A stretch of 64,000 bases of DNA from Actinoplanes sp. NBC_00393 (GTDB lineage Bacteria > Actinomycetota > Actinomycetes > Mycobacteriales > Micromonosporaceae): the NCBI RefSeq assembly GCF_036053395.1, contig NZ_CP107942.1, positions 1,206,501 to 1,270,500 of the forward strand, given 5' to 3'. A model generated the notes under the pieces. The model was not told where the DNA came from, ran no database searches, and saw nothing but the letters and a program-made list of their open reading frames with translations. Each line of letters begins with the position of its first letter. Positions within the stretch are counted from its first letter, which is position 1. Positions 25,805 to 34,761 of this stretch are shown here, piece after piece. The translations under genes and the position numbers were made by a program.

Positions 25805-27484
25805 GTGGAGCAACGTACCGGGCGATCGGTGAAGCAAGCGACCCTGACCTGGGGCACCGCGGTGATGCTCGCCGTGCTCGCCGTCCTGCTGGGCTACACC
25901 GCTCTGACTCTCGGGCAGGCCATCACCGACGAGCGGGTGGCGTACGAGCGGCAGGGCCAGTACAAGCAGCTCGCCATCGACCTGGGCGCAGCGTCGGACC
26001 TGTTGACCAATGAGGCCCGGATGTACGCGGTCACCGGGGACAAGGGCCACCTGGATGCGTACTGGAAAGAGATCGACGAGACCAAGACCCGGGACCGGGT
26101 GATCGCCGAACTGGAGAGCCTGGGCGCCCCGGACGCCCTGTTCGACCTGCTGGAGACGGCGAAGACGAACTCGGATGCGCTGATCAACACCGAGACCCGG
26201 GCGATGCGCCTGGTGCTGGAGGCGGACGACACCGCGCCCGCGCAGATGCCGGCCCCGGTCGCCGACTTCCAGCTCAGCGCGGCCGACGCGGCGCTGAGCG
26301 ACTCGCGCAAGATGGCCCGGGCCGCGCAGATCATGTCCGACGAGCAGTACGCCAAGGACAAGGCGCTGATCACCGCGCCGGTCGGGCAGTTCCAGGAGCA
26401 ACTGCAGCGTGCCGCTCAGGAGCAGGTCGCCGAGGCGGAGTCGACCACGCGCCGGCTGATGACCACGCTGGTCGTCCTGGCCGTGCTGGTCGCGGCCGGC
26501 ATCACCGCGGCGCTCGTGCTGATCCACCGGCTGATGGGCCGCATCATCGTTCGGTACGCGACCGTGCTGCGTCATCGGGACCCGAAGAACCTCGACTTCG
26601 TCCTGCGGCCCGAGGGCACCACCGAGCTGCGGGAGCTGGCGGACGGCTTCAACAGCCAGTTCGACCAGGTCCGGCAGCTGGTGACGGCGGTCTGCGCCAG
26701 CGCCGACGAGGTGCACGCCTCGGCGCAGCAGCTGACCGGGCTCAGTTCCGACCTGCTGTCGTCGACCGCCACGGCCTCCGACCGCACCGGCAATGTCTCC
26801 ACCGTGGCCGACGAGGTCTCCTACAACGTGGCGACCGTGTCGGCCGGTGTCGAGGAGATGTCCGCCTCGATCACCGAGATCTCCCAGAACGCCGCCAACG
26901 CGGCACAGGTCGCGACCTCCGCCGTGCAGGTGGCCGAGTCGACCCGCAACACCGTGGCCCGGCTGGGGGAGAGTTCCGCCGAGATCAGCGGCGTGGTCAG
27001 CCTGATCAACGGGATCGCCGAGCAGACCAACCTGCTCGCGCTCAACGCCACCATCGAGGCGGCGCGCGCCGGTGAACTGGGCAAGGGCTTCGCGGTGGTG
27101 GCCAGCGAGGTCAAGGACCTCGCCCAGGAGACCGCCCGCGCCACCGGTGACATCACCAGCCGGATGGACACCATCCAGGCCGACACCGCCGCGGTCGTGA
27201 CGGCGATCAGTGAGATCAGCGCGATCATCGACCGCATCAGCGACTCGCAGAACACGATCGCCTCCGCCGTCGAGGAGCAGACCGCGACCACCTCGGAGAT
27301 CAGCCGCAGCCTCAACCAGGCCGCGGGCGGCGCACAGCAGATCGCCGGCAACACCGCCGACGTGCGAACTGCCAGCGAGCAGGCACAGTCCGCCGCCAAC
27401 GTGACCCAGCGGGCCTGCGACGACCTGGCCACCATGGCGGCCCGGCTGCACGAACTGGTCAGCGACTACCAGCTGGCACGCTGA
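25805..27484 (+). CDS. Methyl-accepting chemotaxis protein
   Basis: Membrane receptor of 559 residues that senses an external signal and drives the CheA pathway. A first helix at about 17-38 is followed by an extracytoplasmic four-helix-type sensor (residues 40-215) and a second helix at about 218-242. Then come a HAMP-like linker and a long coiled coil. The signalling tip [24 protein letters not shown] with [15 protein letters not shown] is intact. It starts at GTG 25805. Its presence fits an actinomycete with motile spores. No other chemotaxis or flagellar gene is in view. A strong hairpin terminator follows. Confidence 0.92.
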   Translation: MEQRTGRSVKQATLTWGTAVMLAVLAVLLGYTALTLGQAITDERVAYERQGQYKQLAIDLGAASDLLTNEARMYAVTGDKGHLDAYWKEIDETKTRDRVIAELESLGAPDALFDLLETAKTNSDALINTETRAMRLVLEADDTAPAQMPAPVADFQLSAADAALSDSRKMARAAQIMSDEQYAKDKALITAPVGQFQEQLQRAAQEQVAEAESTTRRLMTTLVVLAVLVAAGITAALVLIHRLMGRIIVRYATVLRHRDPKNLDFVLRPEGTTELRELADGFNSQFDQVRQLVTAVCASADEVHASAQQLTGLSSDLLSSTATASDRTGNVSTVADEVSYNVATVSAGVEEMSASITEISQNAANAAQVATSAVQVAESTRNTVARLGESSAEISGVVSLINGIAEQTNLLALNATIEAARAGELGKGFAVVASEVKDLAQETARATGDITSRMDTIQADTAAVVTAISEISAIIDRISDSQNTIASAVEEQTATTSEISRSLNQAAGGAQQIAGNTADVRTASEQAQSAANVTQRACDDLATMAARLHELVSDYQLAR

Positions 27485-27492
27485 ACGCCGGC

Positions 27493-27526
27493 CGGGCCGG
27501 CCACGCCGGGTGGCGTGGCCGGCCCG
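27493..27526. terminator. Bidirectional terminator between the receptor and cellulase genes
   Basis: CGGGCCGGCCACGCC pairs perfectly with its 15-base complement around a GGGT loop. It sits between two convergent stop codons and would serve both genes. Confidence 0.85.
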
Positions 27527-27532
27527 AGAGAA

Positions 27533-28909
27533 TCAGAAATCGTCAGGGGTACGGATACGGTCGCGGATCCAGGCGCCGGCCTCCTTCAGGCGGCCCGTGC
27601 CGGAGTAGGCGCCGGCGTTGCAGGTGCCCTGGGTGAAGACGGCGCCGGTGCGCATGTCGTCGGAGTAGTTCCAGTTGACCCAGCTGACCTTGTTCTGGGC
27701 CATCAGGTCCAGGTACTTCTGGGCCTGCGTGAAGTTGTTGCCGCCGTCGCCGGAGGCCTGCTGCGTGCCGAACTCGGTGACGAACATCGGCAGCTTTGCG
27801 ATGGCGTCGCGGAAGGTGTTCAGGTAGTAGTCGTCGTGCGAGGCGGCGTAGAAGTGGAACGTGTACATGATGTTGGTGGCGTTCACCGGGCTGGCCAGGA
27901 TGCGCGCGACGCCCTGACCGTCGCCGGAGGCGCCCAGCGAGGACCAGTCCTCGGTGCCGACCAGCACCACACCGTCCGCGTCCTCGGCACGGATCACCGG
28001 GATGATCTGGTCGGCGTACGACTTGATCGACGACCAGTGGACGTCGCTGGGCTCGTTCGCGATCTCGTACAGAATGTTGGTCTTGTTCTTGTGTTTTGCC
28101 GCGATCTGCTGGAAGAACGTCTTGGCGCGGGCCAGGTTGAAGTTGGGGTCACCGGGCGAGAGCATGTGCCAGTCGACGATCGCGTAGAGGCCGCGGGCGG
28201 TGGCCTTCTCGATCAGGTCGTTGACCTTGGCGGTGAATCCGGCCGGGTCGGTCTCGTAGCCGCCCTCCTGGATGTACATCGAGATCCGCAGGACGTCGGC
28301 GTTCCACTCCTTGGCGAGCACGTCCAGGGAGCTGTCGGTGACGCAGTTGGCGTACCACTGCAGGCCGTGCGTGCTCATGCCGCGCAACTGGATCGCCTTG
28401 CCCTGCGCGTTGCACAGCTGCCGGCCGCAGACCTTGAGCTGCCCGTTCTTGGCGGCCGGCGTAGTGCCCACCGGAGGCGGCGAGGTTGCCGGTGAGGTCG
28501 TCGGGGTGGTGGTTCCGGTGCAGGACACGCCGTTCAGCTTGCACCCGGTGGGAGTGCCGGGCCCGGAGCCGAGGAAGCCGAACTTGACCGAGGCGCCGGG
28601 CGCCACGGTGCCGTTCCAGGACCGGTTCGTGGCGGTGACGTGCTGCCCGGAGACGCTGACCAGCGCGTCCCAGTAGGAGCCGAGCGAGGTGCCGGCCGGC
28701 AGGTCGAACTCGACCCGCCACGAGGTCAGGGCGGACGTGCCGCCGTTGGTGATCGTGTACTCGCCCTGCCAGCCGGACCCCCAGTCGGACACCTTCGCGA
28801 AGGTGGCGCTGGGAGTCGCGGCCGAGGCGGGGGAGACGGCGTAGAGGGCCAGACCGGCGGCGACGACCGCGGCGGCGACGGACAGGATGAGGGAACGGGT
28901 GCGGCGCAT
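27533..28909 (-). CDS. Secreted endo-beta-1,4-glucanase, CBM2-GH5
   Basis: Extracellular cellulase of 458 residues. A signal peptide (1-30) is followed by a CBM2 cellulose-binding domain at 31-130, with WNGTVAPGASVKFGF and a disulphide pair C123-C130. A Thr/Pro linker runs to about 150 and a GH5 catalytic domain to 450. The acid is E286 in IANEP and the nucleophile E379 in VTEFG. Domain order, length and the glycine-rich end fit GH5 endoglucanases of actinomycetes. The upstream region (28918-28970) is unusually AT-rich and holds the promoter. Confidence 0.93.
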   Translation of the reverse strand: MRRTRSLILSVAAAVVAAGLALYAVSPASAATPSATFAKVSDWGSGWQGEYTITNGGTSALTSWRVEFDLPAGTSLGSYWDALVSVSGQHVTATNRSWNGTVAPGASVKFGFLGSGPGTPTGCKLNGVSCTGTTTPTTSPATSPPPVGTTPAAKNGQLKVCGRQLCNAQGKAIQLRGMSTHGLQWYANCVTDSSLDVLAKEWNADVLRISMYIQEGGYETDPAGFTAKVNDLIEKATARGLYAIVDWHMLSPGDPNFNLARAKTFFQQIAAKHKNKTNILYEIANEPSDVHWSSIKSYADQIIPVIRAEDADGVVLVGTEDWSSLGASGDGQGVARILASPVNATNIMYTFHFYAASHDDYYLNTFRDAIAKLPMFVTEFGTQQASGDGGNNFTQAQKYLDLMAQNKVSWVNWNYSDDMRTGAVFTQGTCNAGAYSGTGRLKEAGAWIRDRIRTPDDF

Positions 28910-28917
28910 GGGGAAAG

Positions 28918-28970
28918 CCCTCCGCAGATATTGACGGGGGCCTAATTATTAAGGCAGTTAACAGTCCTGT
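28918..28970 (-). promoter_or_regulatory. AT-rich promoter region of the cellulase gene
   Basis: On the coding strand TTAACTGCCTTAATAATTAGG runs about 40 bases ahead of the start and stands out from the GC-rich background. The AT-rich site is a candidate for the -10 region and a regulator site. No CebR-like TGGGAGCGCTCCCA box is seen. Confidence 0.35.
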
Positions 28971-28991
28971 CCACCGCACGGGGCGATCGAA

Positions 28992-31900
28992 TCAATCCCG
29001 TAGGTACTTCGCGCGTTCCTGCGGAGTGAAGTCCCGTGTGGTCCGCTGCCGGGCCAGCGCGAGCACCTCGTCGATCGGTCGGCACACCTCGCACGGAGTG
29101 AAGTGGACAGTCGTCCCGTGCAGTGTGATGAGCTGCAGGCCGTCGGCGCTGAAGGCGATCTGCCGGGCGTCAGCGGGATGATCGAAGGTCAGGACCTCGC
29201 CGTTGCCGTCGGTGTTCCACAGGCGTACGACGTCGTCGGTGCTGACGCCGGCGATCAGTTTGCCGTCCGGGCTGAAGCTCATCGCCGAGATGGTCCCCAC
29301 GGTGCCGGTGAGCACGACCGGGTCCTCGTCGCGGTCGATGGCCCAGACCCGGATCGCCCCGTCGTCGCCCGCGACGGCCAGCCGCCGACCGTCCCGGCTG
29401 AACCGGATCTGGTCGGGATGCCCGCTGTGGCCCTGCAACGTCCGCACCGTCCGCCCGGTCTCCGGATCCCACAGCACCAACTCCTGCGATTGCTGCAGCA
29501 TCGCCATGAGGGTTCCGTCATGGTTGATCGCGATCGGGCCCGAGCCGGCGGCCCGGCTCACCACCTGCCGATCGCCGGCCCGCCACACGCGGATCTGGAG
29601 GTCGCCGCAGTCGACGGCGAGCACGTGTCCGTCGTCGCTCAAGACAGCTTGGTTGGTGGTGAACATGGCGAGCCGGCGCCCGCATTCGAGAGTCGCCGGT
29701 TCAGTTCCTGCCGCGGTCTGCCACCAGCGGATCTCCTCACTGTCGACGCTCGTCGCCGCGACGCCGTGCCCGCCTCCGCTGACGGTGAGGAACCGGAAGT
29801 CCTTCGAAACGTCGCGCAGCGTCGTCGCGTTCTGCGGCGTACGGGTGGGAAAGATCGAGAGCACGCCGGACGCCGAGGACGCCGCCGCGACGGTGCCGTC
29901 GCCGCTGAGCTGAGCCGCTATGCCCTGCGACGGCGGGGGTAGCTCGACCGTCGTGCGGTTGGTGGCGGCGGTGTCCCACACCCGTACGGTGGAGTCGTCG
30001 CTGCCGGACAGGAGCCGGCGGCTGTCCGGGCTGAACGCCAGGTCCCACACGGCGCCGCGGTGACCGCGCAGCGCGAGTCCGCGGGTGTTGTCGGAGACGT
30101 CCCAGACCCGCACGGTCCGCTCCGTTCCGGCGGCGATGCGGCGTCCGTCCGGGCTGAACGCCACGCTGGCGTACTGGAACTCCTGGCCGCGGTAGAGCTC
30201 CGGTCCGGTGCGCCCGTCAGTGGACCACACTCGGACACCCTCGAATCCGCCGGCGGCGACCCGGCGCCCGTCCGGGCTGACTGCCACCGAGGTGGGCAGG
30301 ATTCCCGCCGGCTGACGAATGATGACTGGCGCGGCCGTACTGTCGAGGTCCCAGATCCTGATGGTGCCGTCATCTGCGGCAGCCGCCAGCAGCCCGTCCG
30401 GGCCGAAGGCGACGTTGCCGGAGCACCCCGTGTAGGGCATTGATCTCGGTGAACCGCCTCGGGTGGTGTCCCAGACGTGCACCATCGAGTCGTTGCCGAT
30501 CGCCGCGACCCAGCGGCCGTCCGGGCTGTAGGCCACGTCGCCCACACCGGCCGGCAGGACCGGGTTCAGCAGTCGAGGACCGTCCGGGTCCTCGGGGCGC
30601 CACAGGACGATCTGATTGCCCGAGCCTTTCCGGTCCGAACTGGCGATCGCCAGCTCACCGTCCGGGCCGAGGTCGACGAAGGTGCCTCGCACGGGCGCGG
30701 TGACCGGTGGCGTCCGGCCCTGGAGGTCCCACACCCGGACCATGCCGTCGGTGTCCGCGCTGGCCACCCGGGAACCGCTGACGGCGACCGAATAGACCTC
30801 CGCGTCGTGCGCATCCATCGTGAACGTCGAGCGTGCGTCGGCCGTGGCCTGGCGCAGCACCGACTCGGTCTGCGAATCCGGATGAATACGGTACGCCTGC
30901 GATGCGAGCAGCAGCGCCAGCTCAGGATCGGTCATCCGTTCGGCCCGCGCGCCCGCCGCCAGCTCCCGGGCCACGGCCCGGTCCCGCTCGGCCGCGGCGC
31001 GCCGCGCGGAAACGACCGCGCCGGTTGCGAGCACGCAGACGACAGCCATGACCGCGGCGAGTCCGGCGAAAACCCAGCGGGTACGACGCTGACGTAGCCG
31101 CGCCTTACCGTCGCGTAACGCGCGGCCGGCTTCCAGGAAATCCCGTTCCGCTGCGCTCAGGGCGATGACTCCGGCGTCCACCGCCTCCACGGTGCTGGAC
31201 AGCCGAAGTCCTCGGTACAACGCGCCCTCGTCGCGGCCCAGCGACTCCCAGGCGGCGGCCGCCTCGGTGAGTTGGCGGTGCAGCCGCAGGCCGGCCCGGC
31301 TCTCCTCCACCCAGCCACGCAGCCGCGGCCACGCCCGGATCAGCGCCTCATGCGCGATCTCCACGGTGTCACGGTCGGTGCTGACCAGCCGCGCGGCGGT
31401 GAACGCGTCGATCACCGCCGTCGCCGACTCGATCGTTCCCATTTCAGCGCGGCTCAGCCGCCGTCGGGTGATCAACCCGTCGGTCCCGACGTCAACCATC
31501 CGCAGCAGCAGTCGCTGGGCGACGAGCCGTTCGGGCTCGGGCAGCCGCTCATACGTCTGTTCCGCGGTGTGGGCCACCGCCCCGGCCACACCCCCCGCGG
31601 CCTGGTATCCGGCCAGGGTGACCATCGCGCCCTGGCGGCGGCGCCACGCCTCGCGCAGCGCGTGCGCCGCCAGTGGCAGCGCGCCCGGGGAGTCGGCCAC
31701 CTCGGCCACGATCGTGGCCACCAGCGCCCCCTCCACCCGGGCCCCGTACTGCTCGGCCGGCCTGGTCACCGCCTCGCGCAGCTCCGCCGGGCTCATCCCG
31801 CCGATCAGCATCTGCGCGTCCGCCAGCACGGTCAGCAGCTCGGGGTGCTCGGTGAACCGGGCGTAGTGGTCGGCGCGCACCGCCAGCACCACCCGCGCCC

Positions 31901-32696
31901 GGCTGTCCGGCCCGCGGCACATCGCCAGCAACGCCGCGACGAAATCCGCCCGCTCGGCCGGATCGGCGCAGGTCGCGAAGGTCTCCTCGAACTGATCCAC
32001 CACCAACAAAAGATCTTCGGGTACGCCGCACAGGCCCTGCCGCACCAGCAGATTCGCCTGCGCCGGGTCCTTACGCAGCTCCTCCGGCAGCCCGGCGGCC
32101 GACACACCGGCATGCCGCGCGAGATGTACCGCCAGCTCTTCGATCGGGTGCGCACCCGGTGTCAACACCACCGCCGGCCCCGCGACCGCCGGGACCAGCC
32201 CCGCCCGGACCAGCGACGACTTACCGGTACCCGACGGCCCGAACACCGCCAGGAAACGCTTCTGCTGCAGTCGGCGTACCAGGTCGTCCACCAGCGTGGT
32301 GCGGCCGAAGAACAGCTGCGCGTCCTCCGGCTGGAACATCGCCAGCCCCGGATACGGCGACCGCCCGTACCCGTTCGCCGCAGCCGGGTCCTCGGCGGGC
32401 GCCACGCTCAGCCGTTCCGCCTCCCGCCAACGCCGCTCCCACTCGACGAGATCACCGTCGCACGCAGCAACGTACGCAAGGGTCACCTCCAGCGTCGGCA
32501 ACCGCCGCCCCGACGCCGCCGCCGACAACGTCGCCACCGAATAGTTCGCCCGCGCGGCCATCTGCCGGTAACCCGGCTTGCCGGCCTTCTCCCGCAACTG
32601 CCGCAGCCCGGCCGCCAGTTGCTCGACCGGGCTGTCCAGCCCGTCCAGGGGCCGCTCCGGTCTCGGCACTCCACCCTCCCCGTGACGCCCTGACAT
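28992..32696 (-). CDS. HTH-STAND ATPase-WD40 repeat protein
   Basis: Very large regulator-like protein of 1234 residues. Residues 22-80 are an XRE-type helix-turn-helix (RQLREKAGKPGYRQMAARA, LSAAASGRRLPTLE). Residues 112-500 are an nSTAND-type ATPase: Walker A GPSGTGKS at 153-160 and Walker B LLVVDQFEE ending at 238. A hydrophobic segment near 545-570 is followed by a helical arm (ELALLLASQAYR). The C-terminal 600 residues form many WD40 repeats, such as FSPDGRRIAAGTERTVRVWDVS. Such proteins act as signal-sensing switches, and some are thought to act in defence, but no target is known. It is divergent from a small secreted-protein gene. Confidence 0.88.
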   Translation of the reverse strand: MSGRHGEGGVPRPERPLDGLDSPVEQLAAGLRQLREKAGKPGYRQMAARANYSVATLSAAASGRRLPTLEVTLAYVAACDGDLVEWERRWREAERLSVAPAEDPAAANGYGRSPYPGLAMFQPEDAQLFFGRTTLVDDLVRRLQQKRFLAVFGPSGTGKSSLVRAGLVPAVAGPAVVLTPGAHPIEELAVHLARHAGVSAAGLPEELRKDPAQANLLVRQGLCGVPEDLLLVVDQFEETFATCADPAERADFVAALLAMCRGPDSRARVVLAVRADHYARFTEHPELLTVLADAQMLIGGMSPAELREAVTRPAEQYGARVEGALVATIVAEVADSPGALPLAAHALREAWRRRQGAMVTLAGYQAAGGVAGAVAHTAEQTYERLPEPERLVAQRLLLRMVDVGTDGLITRRRLSRAEMGTIESATAVIDAFTAARLVSTDRDTVEIAHEALIRAWPRLRGWVEESRAGLRLHRQLTEAAAAWESLGRDEGALYRGLRLSSTVEAVDAGVIALSAAERDFLEAGRALRDGKARLRQRRTRWVFAGLAAVMAVVCVLATGAVVSARRAAAERDRAVARELAAGARAERMTDPELALLLASQAYRIHPDSQTESVLRQATADARSTFTMDAHDAEVYSVAVSGSRVASADTDGMVRVWDLQGRTPPVTAPVRGTFVDLGPDGELAIASSDRKGSGNQIVLWRPEDPDGPRLLNPVLPAGVGDVAYSPDGRWVAAIGNDSMVHVWDTTRGGSPRSMPYTGCSGNVAFGPDGLLAAAADDGTIRIWDLDSTAAPVIIRQPAGILPTSVAVSPDGRRVAAGGFEGVRVWSTDGRTGPELYRGQEFQYASVAFSPDGRRIAAGTERTVRVWDVSDNTRGLALRGHRGAVWDLAFSPDSRRLLSGSDDSTVRVWDTAATNRTTVELPPPSQGIAAQLSGDGTVAAASSASGVLSIFPTRTPQNATTLRDVSKDFRFLTVSGGGHGVAATSVDSEEIRWWQTAAGTEPATLECGRRLAMFTTNQAVLSDDGHVLAVDCGDLQIRVWRAGDRQVVSRAAGSGPIAINHDGTLMAMLQQSQELVLWDPETGRTVRTLQGHSGHPDQIRFSRDGRRLAVAGDDGAIRVWAIDRDEDPVVLTGTVGTISAMSFSPDGKLIAGVSTDDVVRLWNTDGNGEVLTFDHPADARQIAFSADGLQLITLHGTTVHFTPCEVCRPIDEVLALARQRTTRDFTPQERAKYLRD

Positions 32697-32706
32697 CCAT
32701 CGTCAA

Positions 32707-32763
32707 TTGTCTCTGCGTTGTCCAGTGTTGTTTGTCTGACCGCCGGGCGCGGGGGCCAGACAA
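32707..32763. promoter_or_regulatory. Repeat-rich divergent promoter of the WD40-ATPase gene
   Basis: TTGTCY occurs three times in one direction (32707-32712, 32718-32723, 32732-32737). TTGTCTG at 32732-32738 forms a perfect inverted repeat with CAGACAA at 32757-32763. Possibly the helix-turn-helix of the WD40 protein binds here. The assignment is inferred from position. Confidence 0.45.
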
Positions 32764-32820
32764 CCGTTGCGGCACTAGACAGAGATCTCGTCAGCCGGAC
32801 GGACCTGAGGAGGCCCCGCG

Positions 32821-33210
32821 GTGAACCGAAGATCGACGTTACGGACCCGGATCTCATTGATCTCGATAACCACCCTGATCGCCGCCGCAGGAGGAGTGGC
32901 GGCGGGTCCGGCAGCACCCGCAGCCGCCAGCTGTTCCCACGGCCACAGCCCGCTCGCAACCAACGGGCCTCTACGGGTGACAGGCACCTCGGTGACCATG
33001 CGCACGGGTCCGCACATCGGATGCGACCCGGTCAGCTACTTCAGTGGGACGTACATGACGCCGTGGTGCTGGACGAGCGGTGACAACGTCACCAGAGGTA
33101 ACCAGTCGTCGAACACCTGGTCTTTCGTGAGCGTTGCCGCTTGGGGCGAGCCGGTGGGCTGGATGTCGGATCTCTACCTGGAGCAGAACGGGGCGAACCG
33201 CCACTGCTGA
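32821..33210 (+). CDS. Small secreted protein with an SH3-like look
   Basis: Protein of 129 residues with a signal peptide of about 35 residues (ITTLIAAAGGVAAGPAAPAAAS). The mature part is short, has four or more Cys and reads VTGTSVTMRTGPHIGCDPVSYF, similar to SH3-type domains of cell-wall-associated proteins. The start GTG at 32821 is weak in ribosome site. Function unknown. It is divergent from the WD40-ATPase gene and may share its promoter region. Confidence 0.6.
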   Translation: MNRRSTLRTRISLISITTLIAAAGGVAAGPAAPAAASCSHGHSPLATNGPLRVTGTSVTMRTGPHIGCDPVSYFSGTYMTPWCWTSGDNVTRGNQSSNTWSFVSVAAWGEPVGWMSDLYLEQNGANRHC

Positions 33211-33363
33211 CCCGGCGCGGCGGCAGTGCGTACTGCAGCGGCCAGGAAGGGATTCGCTACAACGTCATCGTCAGTGTCGCGCTGAGTGCCGCAGCGACAC
33301 GGTGAGGCCACCGGGTTTGCGACTTCAACGGGTTCTGCGGAGCGCCGCTGCTTTGAAGATTTT

Positions 33364-34158
33364 CTAGATGTCCAGAACCAGCGCGCGGTGGTCCGAGACC
33401 TCTGGTTCGGCCAGGACTTCGATGTGTTTGACGGCGGCCGTGTCCGAGATGAGCATGTAGCTGGCGTGCCTCACGGCCTTTCGATAGTGCGAGGTCCGGG
33501 TGTCGGCGGCGCCGACCAGGTCGGTGAGGCCGGCTTCGGCCAGGATGCCGAACGTCTCGCTGCCGGGCAGCAGGTTGAAGTCGCCGCAGACCACGACCAG
33601 GTCATGGGGCCTGCGGATGCGCTGCACGAGCTCGGCGAGCCGTTCGGCCTGGCCGCGGCGGGCCGGCGTGTCGGCCTTGCCGGAGGGGTCGCGCAGGCCA
33701 TGCATCTGTACGACCCACACCGCACGGCCGGCGGCGCGGTCGACTGTCTGCACCGCGAGGGCGACCCGGGGACGGTCACCCGCCGCCCATGCGATGTGAT
33801 CGGTGAACTGGCCGTGCACGAACGCGGAGTCGACGCCGACGACCGGCAGATCCTCCCCGACCAGGGTTGCCAAGCCGAAGTCCTGGCGGAAGGTGCGGCC
33901 CGTGTCGTCGCGCACCGGGCCGGAATCGCTGGACACGAAGATCGCCTGATGCCGGGGCAACGCGGTGCGGGCGTCGTCGAACAGGGCGGCCCGCTGCGGC
34001 AGGCTTCGTTCTCCGTCGGTGAAATGCGTCCAGCCGGTGAGGCCCGCAGTTCGCGTCACCTCTTGCAGGCACAGGACGTCCGCCTCGCAGTTCGGCAGCC
34101 AGTTGAGGAGGTCGTCGGCCAGGGCTCCGCCCCAGGCGTTGAGGCTCACAATGCGCAC
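33364..34158 (-). CDS. Endonuclease/exonuclease/phosphatase-family protein
   Basis: EEP-fold hydrolase of 264 residues. It begins MRIVSLNAWGG at GTG 34158, where the N of SLNAW is the conserved first metal-site residue. LCLQEV carries the Glu ligand. VVCGDFNLLP and EVSDHRALVLDI hold the catalytic and metal-binding Asp and His. Members cut nucleic acids or phosphodiesters. The frame runs on upstream to 34287, but the conserved part starts at 34158. No ribosome site is clear, so the start is uncertain. Confidence 0.82.
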   Translation of the reverse strand: MRIVSLNAWGGALADDLLNWLPNCEADVLCLQEVTRTAGLTGWTHFTDGERSLPQRAALFDDARTALPRHQAIFVSSDSGPVRDDTGRTFRQDFGLATLVGEDLPVVGVDSAFVHGQFTDHIAWAAGDRPRVALAVQTVDRAAGRAVWVVQMHGLRDPSGKADTPARRGQAERLAELVQRIRRPHDLVVVCGDFNLLPGSETFGILAEAGLTDLVGAADTRTSHYRKAVRHASYMLISDTAAVKHIEVLAEPEVSDHRALVLDI

Positions 34159-34290
34159 ACGCCCGAATCTATTCGCCAAGCGCGTCGCGGATCGCAAGGG
34201 GCTCGCCGGGGTGAAGCCGGACTGGAGTCGTAGTGCAACCGGTTGATGTTCGACTCTCATCGACGTGATCGGGATTGATGGGAGCAAGCG

Positions 34291-34613
34291 ATGAGATCGG
34301 CAATGCGAGTGCTGGTGGGCCTGGTGGCGATGGGGCTGCTCCTGGCGGGTGTGCAGAGTGCCGCGAGGGCGTCGCCGGGGTTTACGGAGCAGGCCCGCTC
34401 GGCCGGCCTGTCGGCCGTTGAGGCGAAGGGACTGCAGGCGAAGGTCGACCAGTACCGTGGTTCAGCGTCGGGTCCTGGGTCAACAAGCAGACCGACGGCA
34501 CCCGGCCTCGGCTGTTCTTCACCAACGGCTCCTGGTGGGACATGCCGCCCGCGCCATCCTGGCAGCCCAATGACGTGAACTGGCGGCCCGTGCACTCCAT
34601 CACCAACTGCTGA
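34291..34613 (+). pseudogene. Internally deleted, frameshifted secreted peptidase-inhibitor-like gene
   Basis: The first frame, from ATG 34291, encodes a signal peptide (VLVGLVAMGLLLAGVQSAARA) and a helical segment (GLQAKVDQYR). It then loses sense. A second frame, shifted by two bases, picks up from 34461 and reads FSVGSWVNKQTDGTR and then FFTNGSWWDMPPAP to a stop at 34611. Together they look like the two ends of a secreted protein of the I36 inhibitor-like type, whose Cys-containing middle is missing. So the junction probably marks an internal deletion that put the ends out of frame. A sequencing error alone would not explain the missing middle. Confidence 0.6.
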
Positions 34614-34626
34614 CCGTTCGTTCATC

Positions 34627-34660
34627 GAGGCCGCCCGGGGTACGCCACCCGGGCGGCCTC
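34627..34660. terminator. Strong hairpin terminator
   Basis: GAGGCCGCCCGGG pairs perfectly over 13 bases with CCCGGGCGGCCTC around an eight-base loop. It lies just after the pseudogene stop and before the next start. Confidence 0.8.
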
Positions 34661-34761
34661 GTCGCATGAGGGAAGCCGGTCGGCGATGGATCGATCCGAA
34701 ACCTGCTGCTTGCCGTACTGCGTAGCGCCGGGATATGCATTCCGGTGGATGGAGGTGCCAG

